Assembly: GCF_004217185.1 (NCBI RefSeq)
Contig: NZ_SHKL01000001.1
Location: forward strand, 4,214,001-4,278,000
Direction of reading: 5' to 3'
Length of the DNA: 64,000 bases
Origin: Pseudonocardia sediminis
Lineage (GTDB): Bacteria; Actinomycetota; Actinomycetes; Mycobacteriales; Pseudonocardiaceae
Part shown: piece after piece, positions 25,842 through 33,803 of the stretch
Position numbering within the stretch: the stretch's first letter is position 1
How the letters are laid out: each line of letters begins with the position of its first letter
Program-made: the position numbers and the translations under genes
The notes under the pieces: generated by a model
Seen by the model: only the letters and a program-made list of their open reading frames with translations
Told to the model about the DNA's origin: nothing
Database searches by the model: none

Positions 25842-27184
25842 GCCTTCGGACCGGAGTCGACCTGCGCCTGTGTCCCCGGCTCCAGGGTCGCCTCTCCGAT
25901 CCCGCCGACCGGCTGGAACGGCTCGCGCCCGGCGGCCTTGTCCTTGCCCACCTGCTCGGCCGCGCTGATGTGGATCTTCTTGATGGCGTCGAGCATCGGC
26001 GAGAACCGGGTCGAGCCCATGTCGCAGAAGTCCAGCGCGAACTGCGCGCCACCGGCGTGGAACTTGTCCTTCTCGCACGGCAGGTCGATCCGCTCGTGGG
26101 ACTCGCGGATCGTGCCCAGCGGGTCCTCGCCACGCTCGACGCGGTCCATCTGCTCGCGGAACATCTTGCGCAGCATCGCCACGCCGATGTCGCTGCGGCC
26201 CAGGTGCTCGGTGGTGCGGTCGGTGATGTGCCCCTGCGTGCACCAGGCCATGATGTCCTGGCCCTCGACGTAGTTGACGACGTGCCGGCCCCGGTCGTCG
26301 AACACGGGGATCTCGTAGTCCGGGACCGTGGGCTGCGCATGAGGCTCGTAGCCCTCCGGCGCGTGCACCGTGTAGAGCATGAACCGGGTGGTGGTCCGGT
26401 TGATCGGGACCCGGATCTGCATCTGGTGGATGCCGCCGCCACCGACCCGCATGTTGTAGGGGAACACCAGCGGGTGGCCGACCTTCCAGTCGTCGTTCTC
26501 CTCGCTGGCCCCGGCCAGGATGCGTCGCTTGATGATGCCCCACTCGAAGGCGTCGAAGCCGATCCGCTGGTGCTGCTTGCCGAACGACGCGGGCGCGGTG
26601 AAGCCCTCGTGGCGGCCGATGAACTCGAAGTATCGCCCGTGCAGGAACTCCACGTGGTGCGGGTCGACCGCGTTCTCCATGATCTGCACGTAGTTGCACG
26701 GCAGGTCGGCCCAGCCGATGTCGCGGAACCCGTCCATCACGTAGGTGTCGAAACGCGGCAGCTCCGGCGCCGGATCGGGCCCGACGTAGGCCCACACGAG
26801 GCCGCCCATCTCCTCGACGCGCCCGGCGTCGGCACGGACGCGGTTCTGGAAGTTGGTGTTCTCCTTCTCGGCGGGCTGCTCGGTGCACGCGCCGTCGGTG
26901 TCGAACTTCCAGCCGTGGTACGGGCAGCGCAGGCCGTCGTCCTCGACGACGCCGTAGGCCATCGACGCCTTCCGGTGCGGGCACGGCTCCGGGATGATCC
27001 CGTACCGCCCGCGCGGGGACCGCCACAGCGCGAAGAACTCGCCGAGGAGCTCGACCCGCTTGACCGGGAACTCCTCCAGCTCGCGGGTGAACGCCACCGG
27101 GTACCAGTAGCGGCGGAGCACCTGCCCCATCCGGGTGCCCGGCTCGACCTGGGTCAGCTCGTCGTTCTGCTCGGCGGTCAGCAT
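25838..27184 (-). CDS. Rieske non-heme iron aromatic oxygenase, alpha-type subunit (1)
   Basis: 448 residues. The Rieske domain has CPHRKAS and CPYHGWKFD; the catalytic domain has the mononuclear-iron motif region IMENAVDPHHVEFLHGRY with the Asp bridge and His ligands, plus a downstream Asp. Overall it resembles the phthalate dioxygenase / 5,5'-dehydrodivanillate O-demethylase (LigX) group, single-component oxygenases that demethylate or hydroxylate lignin-derived or similar aromatics. The ATG at 27182-27184 (MLTAEQNDELTQ) fits. It lies 116 bases downstream of the UGSC selenoprotein gene on the same strand. A paralogue with clear similarity is at 40909. No cognate reductase is visible. Confidence 0.9.
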   Translation of the reverse strand: MLTAEQNDELTQVEPGTRMGQVLRRYWYPVAFTRELEEFPVKRVELLGEFFALWRSPRGRYGIIPEPCPHRKASMAYGVVEDDGLRCPYHGWKFDTDGACTEQPAEKENTNFQNRVRADAGRVEEMGGLVWAYVGPDPAPELPRFDTYVMDGFRDIGWADLPCNYVQIMENAVDPHHVEFLHGRYFEFIGRHEGFTAPASFGKQHQRIGFDAFEWGIIKRRILAGASEENDDWKVGHPLVFPYNMRVGGGGIHQMQIRVPINRTTTRFMLYTVHAPEGYEPHAQPTVPDYEIPVFDDRGRHVVNYVEGQDIMAWCTQGHITDRTTEHLGRSDIGVAMLRKMFREQMDRVERGEDPLGTIRESHERIDLPCEKDKFHAGGAQFALDFCDMGSTRFSPMLDAIKKIHISAAEQVGKDKAAGREPFQPVGGIGEATLEPGTQAQVDSGPKA

Positions 27185-27256
27185 CGCTGGCGACTCCCCT
27201 GGAGGTGGTGGTTCGGGTTCCAGGGACGGTAGGGAGCGTCGTCACCGCCGGACAAG

Positions 27257-27283
27257 CGTTTTTTCCCGCGGAGAGGGAAACGC
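27257..27283. promoter_or_regulatory. Inverted repeat between selenoprotein gene and Rieske gene
   Basis: GCGTTTTTTCCC and GAGGGAAACGC form an imperfect hairpin (inner arms TTCCC and GGGAA) 73-99 bases upstream of the Rieske start. It could be an attenuator or terminator after the selenoprotein gene, or an operator related to the TTCCG/CGGAA palindromes. Confidence 0.35.
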
Positions 27284-27300
27284 CCGGGTCGGCCCGCCGG

Positions 27301-27819
27301 TCAGCCGGTCGATGTCACCGCCGCCAGGATGTCGGCGAGCGCCTTCTCGGCCAGCTCACCCATCTCCGTGTCGGTGCGGTCCTGGATGGGGTGCGGGACG
27401 AACACGGCGGGTACCGCGGCGTAGCCGAGCGCGCGGGCCTGGGTGGCGGCGGCGTCGACGAACTCCGACGACGCCACGAACGCGGCCACCACACCCTGGG
27501 CCTCCAGGGCGACGAAGTCGTGCACACTGCACGACGTGCAGGAGCCTCAATCGGCGAGGGCCTCGATCACCACGTCGCACTGGGTGCCGATCTCGCGACG
27601 CAGGTCCGGGGGCATCGGCTTGGTGAACGTCGGCTTGGCGTAGCGGCGCACCGCGATGCCGCGCTCGGACAGCAGGGCCTCGAGCCGGTCGAGGAACTCC
27701 GGCCCGCGCGGCTTGGAGATGTCGAGCAGGCCGACGCGCAGCCCGGTCAGGTCCGCAGGGCGCTCCCGCGCGGTGCGGTGCGCCGGCGACCGCTCACCGG
27801 TCGGGTCCAGGACGATCAT
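27301..27819 (-). CDS. UGSC-family selenoprotein (in-frame UGA read as selenocysteine)
   Basis: 172-residue protein read through an in-frame TGA at 27547-27549, codon 91. The first 90 codons (DLTGLRVGLLDISKPRGPEF, KPTFTKPMPPDLRREIGTQC) lead to ALAD-U-GSCTSC, the exact U-G-S-C signature of the UGSC selenoprotein family, and the frame continues with family-typical sequence (SVHDFVALEAQGVVAAFVAS, PAVFVPHPIQDRTDTEMGEL) to a normal stop. A hairpin 14 bases past the UGA fits a bacterial SECIS. The ATG overlaps the stop of the upstream thioredoxin-fold fusion gene (ATGA). A redox role is expected for U-x-x-C; the substrate is unknown. Gene finders will split it in two. The Sec machinery must be encoded elsewhere. 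Confidence 0.9.
27517..27535 (-). promoter_or_regulatory. SECIS-like hairpin for selenocysteine insertion
   Basis: On the mRNA strand GTCGTGC-AGTGT-GCACGAC makes a perfect 7-bp stem with a 5-base loop, occupying positions +15 to +33 counted from the U of UGA. The loop has G at +23 and U at +24, the same positions as the loop G-U of the E. coli fdhF SECIS that SelB contacts. Spacing, stem and loop therefore all fit a bacterial SECIS. The sequence also encodes the conserved residues after U-G-S-C. Confidence 0.7.
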
Positions 27820-29252
27820 GGCCGTACCTCTCTCGTGACGGGTGTGCTCCCGCCGGGTCCGCCGACCCAGCCGCCGATCACCGACGAGAACATGCCGGCG
27901 CCGCCGCCGGCGTGCACGATCATCAGTCCGCCGGGCCGGAACTTGGGGACCGGCCCGGACAGCTTGCCCTCGGGCACACCCTCCTCGATGCCGCCGGCCC
28001 CGCGGACGACGTCGGCCGGGTCCAGCAGCAGCGCCTGCGCCAGCGCCGCCTCCAGGTCCGCCCGCGACCAGCCTGCGTCGGCGAACACCCGCGCGTGCTC
28101 GGGGCAGACGACCAGCGTCGCGTCGAACGCCCGCGGCGACTTCGGGTGCGAGACGCCGAGCAGTCCCAGCGCCAGCGACCGGGCCAGCGACTCCGGGGTG
28201 CGCGAGATCTGGTCGGTCAGCCCGCGCGGTCCCTCGGCGGCGAACACGGTCACGGCGGAGACCCCGGGCGCGACGCCGCGGGAGACCGACAGCGGCTCCC
28301 AGGGCGAGCCCGCCTCGTCCTCGGCGAAGCTGAACCCGATCTTGCCGGGGTGGCCCAGCGCCGCCCGGTCGACCCCGCCGGGACGCCCGCCGCCGACGTT
28401 GCGGATCACCAGCTGCAGCGCGCGGCCGATCGTGGAGTTGGCCCGGTTGCCCTGACCGAGCGCGTTGCCGCGGGAGTTCATCCCGATCTCACCGGCGACC
28501 GGGCCGTTGACCACGATCGCGGGCCCCGCGCCCCAGGTGGTGGCGAGCAGGCCGTGGGCGTTGAACTCGTCGGTGCACGCGGCCTCGACCGCGGCCAGCA
28601 CGACCGGCAGGTACTCCGGGCGGCATCCGGCCAGCACCGCGTTCACCGCGACCTTCTCCACGGTGACCTCGACCAGGTCCGGCGGCACGACGGCGACGAC
28701 CTCGCCCGGATCGCGGGTGGTGCCCTGCAGCATCCGCAGGACCCGGGCCGGGGTGGGCGCGACGACGGGGAGCCCGTCGGACCAGCCGCGGTCGAACAGG
28801 GCCTCGGCCTCGTCCTCCAGCGCGGTGACCTCGATCCGCCGTGCGTGCAGCGAGGAGCCGTGGGTGCGGACGAGCAGCTCGTCGGCGAACTCCGGGTCGC
28901 CGGTGCGCGAGCCGCAGCCGGGCCGGTGCTCGGGCAGGTCGGGCCCCAGTCCGCCGACCCCGGTGAGGGTCTCCCAGTCCGGGCGGGACCAGCCCTCGGT
29001 GCGCGCGGTCTCGGTGCCGCCGTCGAAGCGGAGCAGCGTCGGCACCGTCCGCACGTCGAGGGCGAGGCTGACCTCCAGTGCGGTGTCGTCGCGGGCGGTC
29101 ACCGACTCCGGGAACGACGGGTCGTCCTGGGTGTAGACGGTGAGCCCGGGCAGTCCCGCGAGCACCGGTTCGACCAGGACGCACGTCGGGCAGTCCCGTT
29201 TCACGACCGCGACGAGGCCGTCGCGCGGCACGTCCACGGCGGTGTCCGACAC
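27816..29252 (-). CDS. Thioredoxin-fold protein fused to a large unassigned domain, UGSC partner
   Basis: 478 residues. Residues about 10-95 form a thioredoxin-like domain with the redox pair in VVKRDCPTCVLVEPV and TVPTLLRFDGG. The remaining about 370 residues are a separate conserved-looking domain (GWSDGLPVVAPTPARVLRML, AVNAVLAGCRPEYLPVVLAA, GNALGQGNRANSTIGRALQL) that I cannot assign. It has no signal peptide, so it is cytoplasmic. The GTG start at 29252 is 23 bases from the divergent IclR gene; its stop overlaps the UGSC selenoprotein start by 4 bases. The CxxC domain is a natural reductant for the Sec-containing neighbour; that link is inferred. Confidence 0.8.
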   Translation of the reverse strand: MSDTAVDVPRDGLVAVVKRDCPTCVLVEPVLAGLPGLTVYTQDDPSFPESVTARDDTALEVSLALDVRTVPTLLRFDGGTETARTEGWSRPDWETLTGVGGLGPDLPEHRPGCGSRTGDPEFADELLVRTHGSSLHARRIEVTALEDEAEALFDRGWSDGLPVVAPTPARVLRMLQGTTRDPGEVVAVVPPDLVEVTVEKVAVNAVLAGCRPEYLPVVLAAVEAACTDEFNAHGLLATTWGAGPAIVVNGPVAGEIGMNSRGNALGQGNRANSTIGRALQLVIRNVGGGRPGGVDRAALGHPGKIGFSFAEDEAGSPWEPLSVSRGVAPGVSAVTVFAAEGPRGLTDQISRTPESLARSLALGLLGVSHPKSPRAFDATLVVCPEHARVFADAGWSRADLEAALAQALLLDPADVVRGAGGIEEGVPEGKLSGPVPKFRPGGLMIVHAGGGAGMFSSVIGGWVGGPGGSTPVTREVRP

Positions 29253-29275
29253 GGTCGGGAGTCTAACCTCGATCC

Positions 29276-30064
29276 ATGCGCGACGACGCCGTCGAGAGCC
29301 CCCGGCCGTCCTGGCGCCTGGACTCGGTGGCCAACGCGGCGCGCCTGCTCAAGGAGTTCTCCCGCACCGACCGCGAGCTCGGCGTCTCGGAGCTCTCACG
29401 GCGCCTCGGCCTGGCCACCTCGACGGTGCACCGGCTGCTGGCCACGCTCACCGACGAGCGTCTGCTCGACCGCACCCCGGGCGGCTACCGGCTCGGTCTG
29501 GCGCTGTTCGACCTGGGCGCGAGCGTCGCGCCGCACCTGGACCTGCACGAGGCCGCGATGCCGGTGATGGCGACGCTGCGCGCGTCCACCGGGGAGACGG
29601 TGCAGCTCGCGGTCCTCGACGGGCTGGAGTCGGTCTACATCGACCGTCTGGAGAGCCCGCACACCGTCCGGATCTTCTCCCGGGTCGGTACCCGGCTGCC
29701 CGCGACGACGACCAGCACCGGGAAGGTCCTGCTCGCCGCGCTCCCCCGCGCCGAGCTCGACGAACGCCTGCGCGCCTGGACCCCGCAGCGGGTCACCCCG
29801 CACACGATCGTCGACCCCGGGACGCTGCGCACCCGACTGGACGAGGTCGCGGTGCGTGGCTGGGCGGAGAACCGTGAGGAGTCCCGGGTCGGGGTGGTGT
29901 CGGTGGGCGCGCCGGTGCACGACGCGCACGGCGGCGTCGTCGCCGCGCTGTCGGTCGCCGCCCCCACCGACCGCGCCGGGCCGGCGGCGCTGCGCCGGAT
30001 CCGCGCCTCGGTGATCGAGTCGGCGGCGGTGGTCTCACGCCGGATCGGGCTGTCGCACTCCTGA
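29276..30064 (+). CDS. IclR-family transcriptional regulator (3)
   Basis: 262 residues, close in sequence to IclR regulator 2 of this window: WRLDSVANAARLLKEFSRTD, LGLATSTVHRLLATL, then YIDRLESPHTVRIFSRVG, TTTSTGKVLLAALP and ENREESRVGVVSVGAPV. Divergent from the thioredoxin-fusion/UGSC/Rieske/zinc-ribbon cluster with only 23 bases between the start codons, so it is the probable regulator of that cluster. The ATG at 29276 is the sole good start. Its 3' end overlaps the convergent hut regulator gene by 30 bases. Confidence 0.92.
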   Translation: MRDDAVESPRPSWRLDSVANAARLLKEFSRTDRELGVSELSRRLGLATSTVHRLLATLTDERLLDRTPGGYRLGLALFDLGASVAPHLDLHEAAMPVMATLRASTGETVQLAVLDGLESVYIDRLESPHTVRIFSRVGTRLPATTTSTGKVLLAALPRAELDERLRAWTPQRVTPHTIVDPGTLRTRLDEVAVRGWAENREESRVGVVSVGAPVHDAHGGVVAALSVAAPTDRAGPAALRRIRASVIESAAVVSRRIGLSHS

Positions 30065-30838
30065 GCCACCGGCGGCCGCGCCGCCGAGACGCCGGGTGAT
30101 CTCGTGGGCGGTGCGGTGCACGTGCCCGGCCAGCTCCGGCCACGTCCGCCCGCAGGCCGGGTCGCACAGGTGCCGGAACGTGACGCTCACCGACGCCACG
30201 GCGTGCCCGTCCGGTCCGAGGACCGGGCAGGCCACCGAGGCGAAACCCGGGCTGACCTCGCCGTCCTCGCAGGACCACCCCCGTCGTCGCTCGGCGGCGA
30301 GCGCCGAGTGCAGGGCACGCAGCGACGCCGGCCCGCGGTCGGTGCGCCGCTGCAGCGGGGCGCCGGTCGAGAGCAGCGCCCGGAGCTGGGCCCGGCCCGT
30401 CCCCGCGAGGACGGCCCGTCCGGACGCCGTCAGGTGCGCCGGCAGCCGCACACCGACCGCGGTGACCAGCCCCTCCGGCCGGGCCGGGCGCTCGCGCAGC
30501 AGGTAGAGCAGCTCCCGGCCGTGCAGGACGCCGAGGTGCGCGTCGTGCCCGACGCGCTCGACGAGGCGTCGCAGGATCGGGGCGGCGAGCCGGTCGAGCG
30601 GGTCGTGGCGCAGGTAGGCCGACCCCACCTCGAACGCAGCCAGGCCCAGGCCGTAGCGCTGCTGCTCGGGCAGGTGCACCACGAATCCGGCCGCCTCCAG
30701 CTCGGTGAGCAGGTGGTACATCGTCGAGCGGGGCAGCCCCAGCAACGACGCCAGCGTCGCCGCGGGCATCGGCCCGGAGTGTGCGGCGAGCAGCCGCAGC
30801 ACGGCCAGCCCGCGGCGCAGCGCCGGCACTCCGGACAC
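30035..30838 (-). CDS. IclR-family transcriptional regulator of the hut operon (4)
   Basis: 267 residues with the start chosen at GTG 30838 ([20 protein letters not shown]), preceded by GAGG; an in-frame GTG at 30874 would add 12 residues but would place the palindrome TGTCT-N8-AGACA inside the gene. Winged helix [20 protein letters not shown]; effector domain ends with [20 protein letters not shown]. It is divergent from hutU and is therefore the likely controller of histidine degradation, taking a role usually held by HutC (GntR) or similar proteins. Effector is perhaps urocanate, by analogy only. Confidence 0.85.
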   Translation of the reverse strand: MSGVPALRRGLAVLRLLAAHSGPMPAATLASLLGLPRSTMYHLLTELEAAGFVVHLPEQQRYGLGLAAFEVGSAYLRHDPLDRLAAPILRRLVERVGHDAHLGVLHGRELLYLLRERPARPEGLVTAVGVRLPAHLTASGRAVLAGTGRAQLRALLSTGAPLQRRTDRGPASLRALHSALAAERRRGWSCEDGEVSPGFASVACPVLGPDGHAVASVSVTFRHLCDPACGRTWPELAGHVHRTAHEITRRLGGAAAGGSGVRQPDPA

Positions 30839-30855
30839 GGTCCACCTCGCGTGGC

Positions 30856-30873
30856 TGTCTGGGATACGAGACA
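30856..30873. promoter_or_regulatory. Palindrome TGTCT-N8-AGACA, putative hut operator
   Basis: TGTCTGGGATACGAGACA is a perfect 5-bp-arm inverted repeat with a GTAT-like centre, typical of IclR-family sites. It lies between the divergent IclR regulator (start 30838) and hutU (start 30973), 100 bases before the hutU ATG, placed to control both. Confidence 0.45.
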
Positions 30874-30972
30874 CCGGCAGTCTGCACCCTCTCGCCCGGG
30901 ACGCGCCGGAGCGGTGCACTGGAGCGTGCGGATCCCGGAGCGGGACGCCGGGACGTCAGGAAGGTCGCAGTG

Positions 30973-32619
30973 ATGGGCGCAGGAGCGGCGCGGGGCACGA
31001 CGAGGACGGCACGGAGCTGGGCCACCGAGGGGGCCCTGCGGATGCTGGACAACAACCTCGACCCCGAGGTGGCCGAGCGGCCCGAGGACCTCGTCGTCTA
31101 CGGCGGCACCGGCAAGGCCGCCCGCGACCACGCCAGCCTCGCCGCCATCCGGCGCTGCCTGGTCGACCTGCAGTCCGACGAGACACTGCTCGTGCAGTCC
31201 GGGCGTCCGGTCGGGGTGTTCCGCACCCACGAGTGGGCCCCGCGCGTGCTGCTGGCGAACTCCAACCTCGTCGGCGACTGGGCGACCTGGCCGGAGTTCC
31301 GCCGCCTGGAGCAGCTCGGCCTGACCATGTACGGGCAGATGACGGCCGGATCGTGGATCTACATCGGCAGCCAGGGGATCCTGCAGGGCACCTACGAGAC
31401 GTTCGCCGCCGTCGCCCGCGCCCGCTTCGGCGGCTCGCTGGCCGGTACGTGCACGCTGACCGCGGGACTGGGCGGCATGGGCGGCGCGCAGCCGCTGGCC
31501 GTCACCATGAACGGCGGCGTCGCGCTGGTCGTCGAGTGCGACCCGGCGCGGGCGCGGCGCCGCGTCGAGACCGGGTACCTCGACGAGATCGCCCCCGACC
31601 TCGACGCCGCGCTCGCCCGCGTCGCGGGGGCACGCTCGGCCCGCGAGGCGGTATCGGTCGCGGTGATCGGGAACGCCGCGGAGGTGTTCGGAGAGATCCA
31701 CCGCCGCGGGGCCGAGATGGACGTCGTCACCGACCAGACGTCGGCGCACGACCCGCTGTCCTACCTGCCGGTCGGCGTCTCGGCGGAGGAGTGGCCGGCG
31801 TTCGCGCGGAACAAGCCCGAGGAGTTCACCGACCGGGCGCGGGAGTCGATGGCCGCGCACGTGTCGGCCATGCTCGCGTTCCGCGACGACGGCGCCGAGG
31901 TGTTCGACTACGGCAACTCGATCCGCGGCGAGGCGCTGCTCGCCGGGTGCTCACGCGCGTTCGAGATCCCCGGGTTCGTCCCGGCCTACATCCGCCCGCT
32001 GTTCTGCGAGGGCAAGGGCCCGTTCCGGTGGGTGGCACTGTCGGGCGACCCGGCCGACATCGCCGCCACCGACCGCGCTGTGCTGGACCTCTTCGGCGAC
32101 GACGAGCCGCTGGCCCGCTGGATGCGCCTGGCCGGCTCGCGGGTGAGGCACCAGGGGCTACCGGCGCGGATCTGCTGGCTCGGCTACGGCGAGCGGGCGC
32201 GGGCCGGGGAACGGTTCAACGACATGGTCGCCTCCGGGGAGCTGTCGGCGCCGGTCGTCATCGGGCGCGACCACCTCGACTCCGGCAGCGTGGCCTCGCC
32301 CTACCGGGAGACCGAGGCGATGGCCGACGGTTCGGACGCGATCGCGGACTGGCCGCTGCTCAACGCCCTGCTCAACACCGCGTCCGGCGCGAGCTGGGTG
32401 TCGCTGCACCACGGCGGCGGCGTCGGGATGGGCCGGTCGATCCACGCCGGGCAGGTGTGTGTCGCCGACGGCACCGATCTGGCCGGTCAGAAGATCGCGC
32501 GGGTGCTGACGAACGACCCGGGCACCGGCGTGATCCGCCACGTCGACGCCGGGTACGCCCGTGCGGTCGAGGTCGCCGACGAGCGCGGGGTCCGGATCCC
32601 GATGCGGGAGCAGCGATGA
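30973..32619 (+). CDS. hutU: Urocanate hydratase
   Basis: 548 residues; second enzyme of histidine degradation, hydrating urocanate to 4-imidazolone-5-propionate with tightly bound NAD+. Family features: [65 protein letters not shown], and [16 protein letters not shown] near the C-terminus. The ATG at 30973 has AGGAAGG 8 bases upstream; a GTG one codon before is possible. It leads a five-gene operon whose members all overlap or abut. Length matches the family. Confidence 0.96.
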   Translation: MGAGAARGTTRTARSWATEGALRMLDNNLDPEVAERPEDLVVYGGTGKAARDHASLAAIRRCLVDLQSDETLLVQSGRPVGVFRTHEWAPRVLLANSNLVGDWATWPEFRRLEQLGLTMYGQMTAGSWIYIGSQGILQGTYETFAAVARARFGGSLAGTCTLTAGLGGMGGAQPLAVTMNGGVALVVECDPARARRRVETGYLDEIAPDLDAALARVAGARSAREAVSVAVIGNAAEVFGEIHRRGAEMDVVTDQTSAHDPLSYLPVGVSAEEWPAFARNKPEEFTDRARESMAAHVSAMLAFRDDGAEVFDYGNSIRGEALLAGCSRAFEIPGFVPAYIRPLFCEGKGPFRWVALSGDPADIAATDRAVLDLFGDDEPLARWMRLAGSRVRHQGLPARICWLGYGERARAGERFNDMVASGELSAPVVIGRDHLDSGSVASPYRETEAMADGSDAIADWPLLNALLNTASGASWVSLHHGGGVGMGRSIHAGQVCVADGTDLAGQKIARVLTNDPGTGVIRHVDAGYARAVEVADERGVRIPMREQR

Positions 32620-33803
32620 GCGCGGTGGGTCTCCTGCGCCAGATCGCCGACGTCGGGCGGGACCGGGCGCGCGGCGGGTACTCCCGCCACCTCGCGACCG
32701 CCGCCGAGTCCGACCTGCGCGACTGGTTCACCGAGCAGGCCGCGCGCCGGGGCCTGGACGTCGAGACCGACCGCAACGGCAACGTGTGGGCGTGGTGGGG
32801 CGCCCCCGGTGACGACGCCGTCGTCACCGGCAGCCACCTCGACTCCGTCCCCGGTGGCGGCGCGTTCGACGGCCCGCTGGGCGTCGCGAGCGCGCTGGCC
32901 GCCGTCGACGATCTCCTCGCACGCGGGTTCGCGCCGGCCCGCCCGCTGGCGGTCGTGGTGTTCGCCGAAGAGGAGGGCGGACGCTTCGGCGTGCCCTGCC
33001 TGGGCTCGCGGCTGCTCACCGGATCGCTGGACGCCGACCGCGCCCGCGGGCTGCGCGACGCCGACGGGGTCACCCTCGCCGAGGCGCTGACCGCCCGGGG
33101 CGGCGACCCGTCCGCGCTCGGCCCGGACCCGGAACGGCTCGCCCGGGTGGGACGGTTCGTGGAGCTGCACGTGGAGCAGGGCCGCGCCCTGGACGTGCCC
33201 GTCGGGATCGGGTCGACGATCGTCGCGCACGGACGCTGGAGGCTGTCCTTCACCGGCCAGGGCAACCACGCCGGCACCACCGCGCTCACCGACCGCCGCG
33301 ACCCGATGATCCCGGCCGCGGCCACCGTCCTGGCCGCGCGCCGGGCCGCCGCCCGCGCCGCGGACGCCCGCGCCACCGTCGGGCGCTTGGTGCCGACCCC
33401 GGGCGGCACGAACGTCATCGCGTCCTCGGTCGACCTGTGGCTCGACGTCCGGACCCCGTCCGGCGAGCCCGGTCCGGTCGTCGAGGACGTGCTGGCCGCC
33501 GCACGCGAGGCCGCGGCCGCCGAGGGCTGCACCGTCGAGCTCGTCCGGGAGTCGCTCTCCGGTGCCGTCGCCTTCGACGACGCCCTCGCCGCACGGATGG
33601 CCGCGGCCGTCCCCGGCGCTCCGCTGCTGCCCACCGCGGCCGGGCACGACGCCGGGGTGCTCGCCGCGCACGTACCGGCCGGGATGCTGCACGTCCGCAA
33701 CCCGACCGGCGTCAGCCACGCCCCGGACGAGCACGCCGAGGACGACGACGTGGAACGAGGCGTCCGCGCGCTGGCCGACGTGCTCGCGGAGCCGGCGCGA
33801 TGA
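32616..33803 (+). CDS. M20-family amidohydrolase, probable N-formylglutamate deformylase (alternative HutG)
   Basis: 395 residues of the allantoate amidohydrolase / beta-ureidopropionase branch of M20 metallopeptidases: [18 protein letters not shown] (metal ligands His and Asp), [17 protein letters not shown], the dimer-domain motif [11 protein letters not shown], and a C-terminal metal His in GVSHAPDEH. Annotation by homology alone would be allantoate hydrolase, but it sits between hutU and hutF, overlapping both by 4 bases. HutF makes N-formylglutamate, and no classical HutG is present, so it most likely removes the formyl group to give glutamate. That is inference from context and from the known alternative deformylase form. 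Confidence 0.85.
   Translation: MSAVGLLRQIADVGRDRARGGYSRHLATAAESDLRDWFTEQAARRGLDVETDRNGNVWAWWGAPGDDAVVTGSHLDSVPGGGAFDGPLGVASALAAVDDLLARGFAPARPLAVVVFAEEEGGRFGVPCLGSRLLTGSLDADRARGLRDADGVTLAEALTARGGDPSALGPDPERLARVGRFVELHVEQGRALDVPVGIGSTIVAHGRWRLSFTGQGNHAGTTALTDRRDPMIPAAATVLAARRAAARAADARATVGRLVPTPGGTNVIASSVDLWLDVRTPSGEPGPVVEDVLAAAREAAAAEGCTVELVRESLSGAVAFDDALAARMAAAVPGAPLLPTAAGHDAGVLAAHVPAGMLHVRNPTGVSHAPDEHAEDDDVERGVRALADVLAEPAR

Noticed and set aside
27547..27549. TGA as a true stop, making the UGSC gene a pseudogene or two genes
   Set aside because: Exact U-G-S-C context, continued conserved frame to a normal stop, and a SECIS-like hairpin all favour recoding.
27912..29567. Long plus-strand open frame opposite the thioredoxin-fusion gene
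   Set aside because: Antisense shadow: composition is Arg/Gly/His-rich without homology, and the minus strand has a clear gene.
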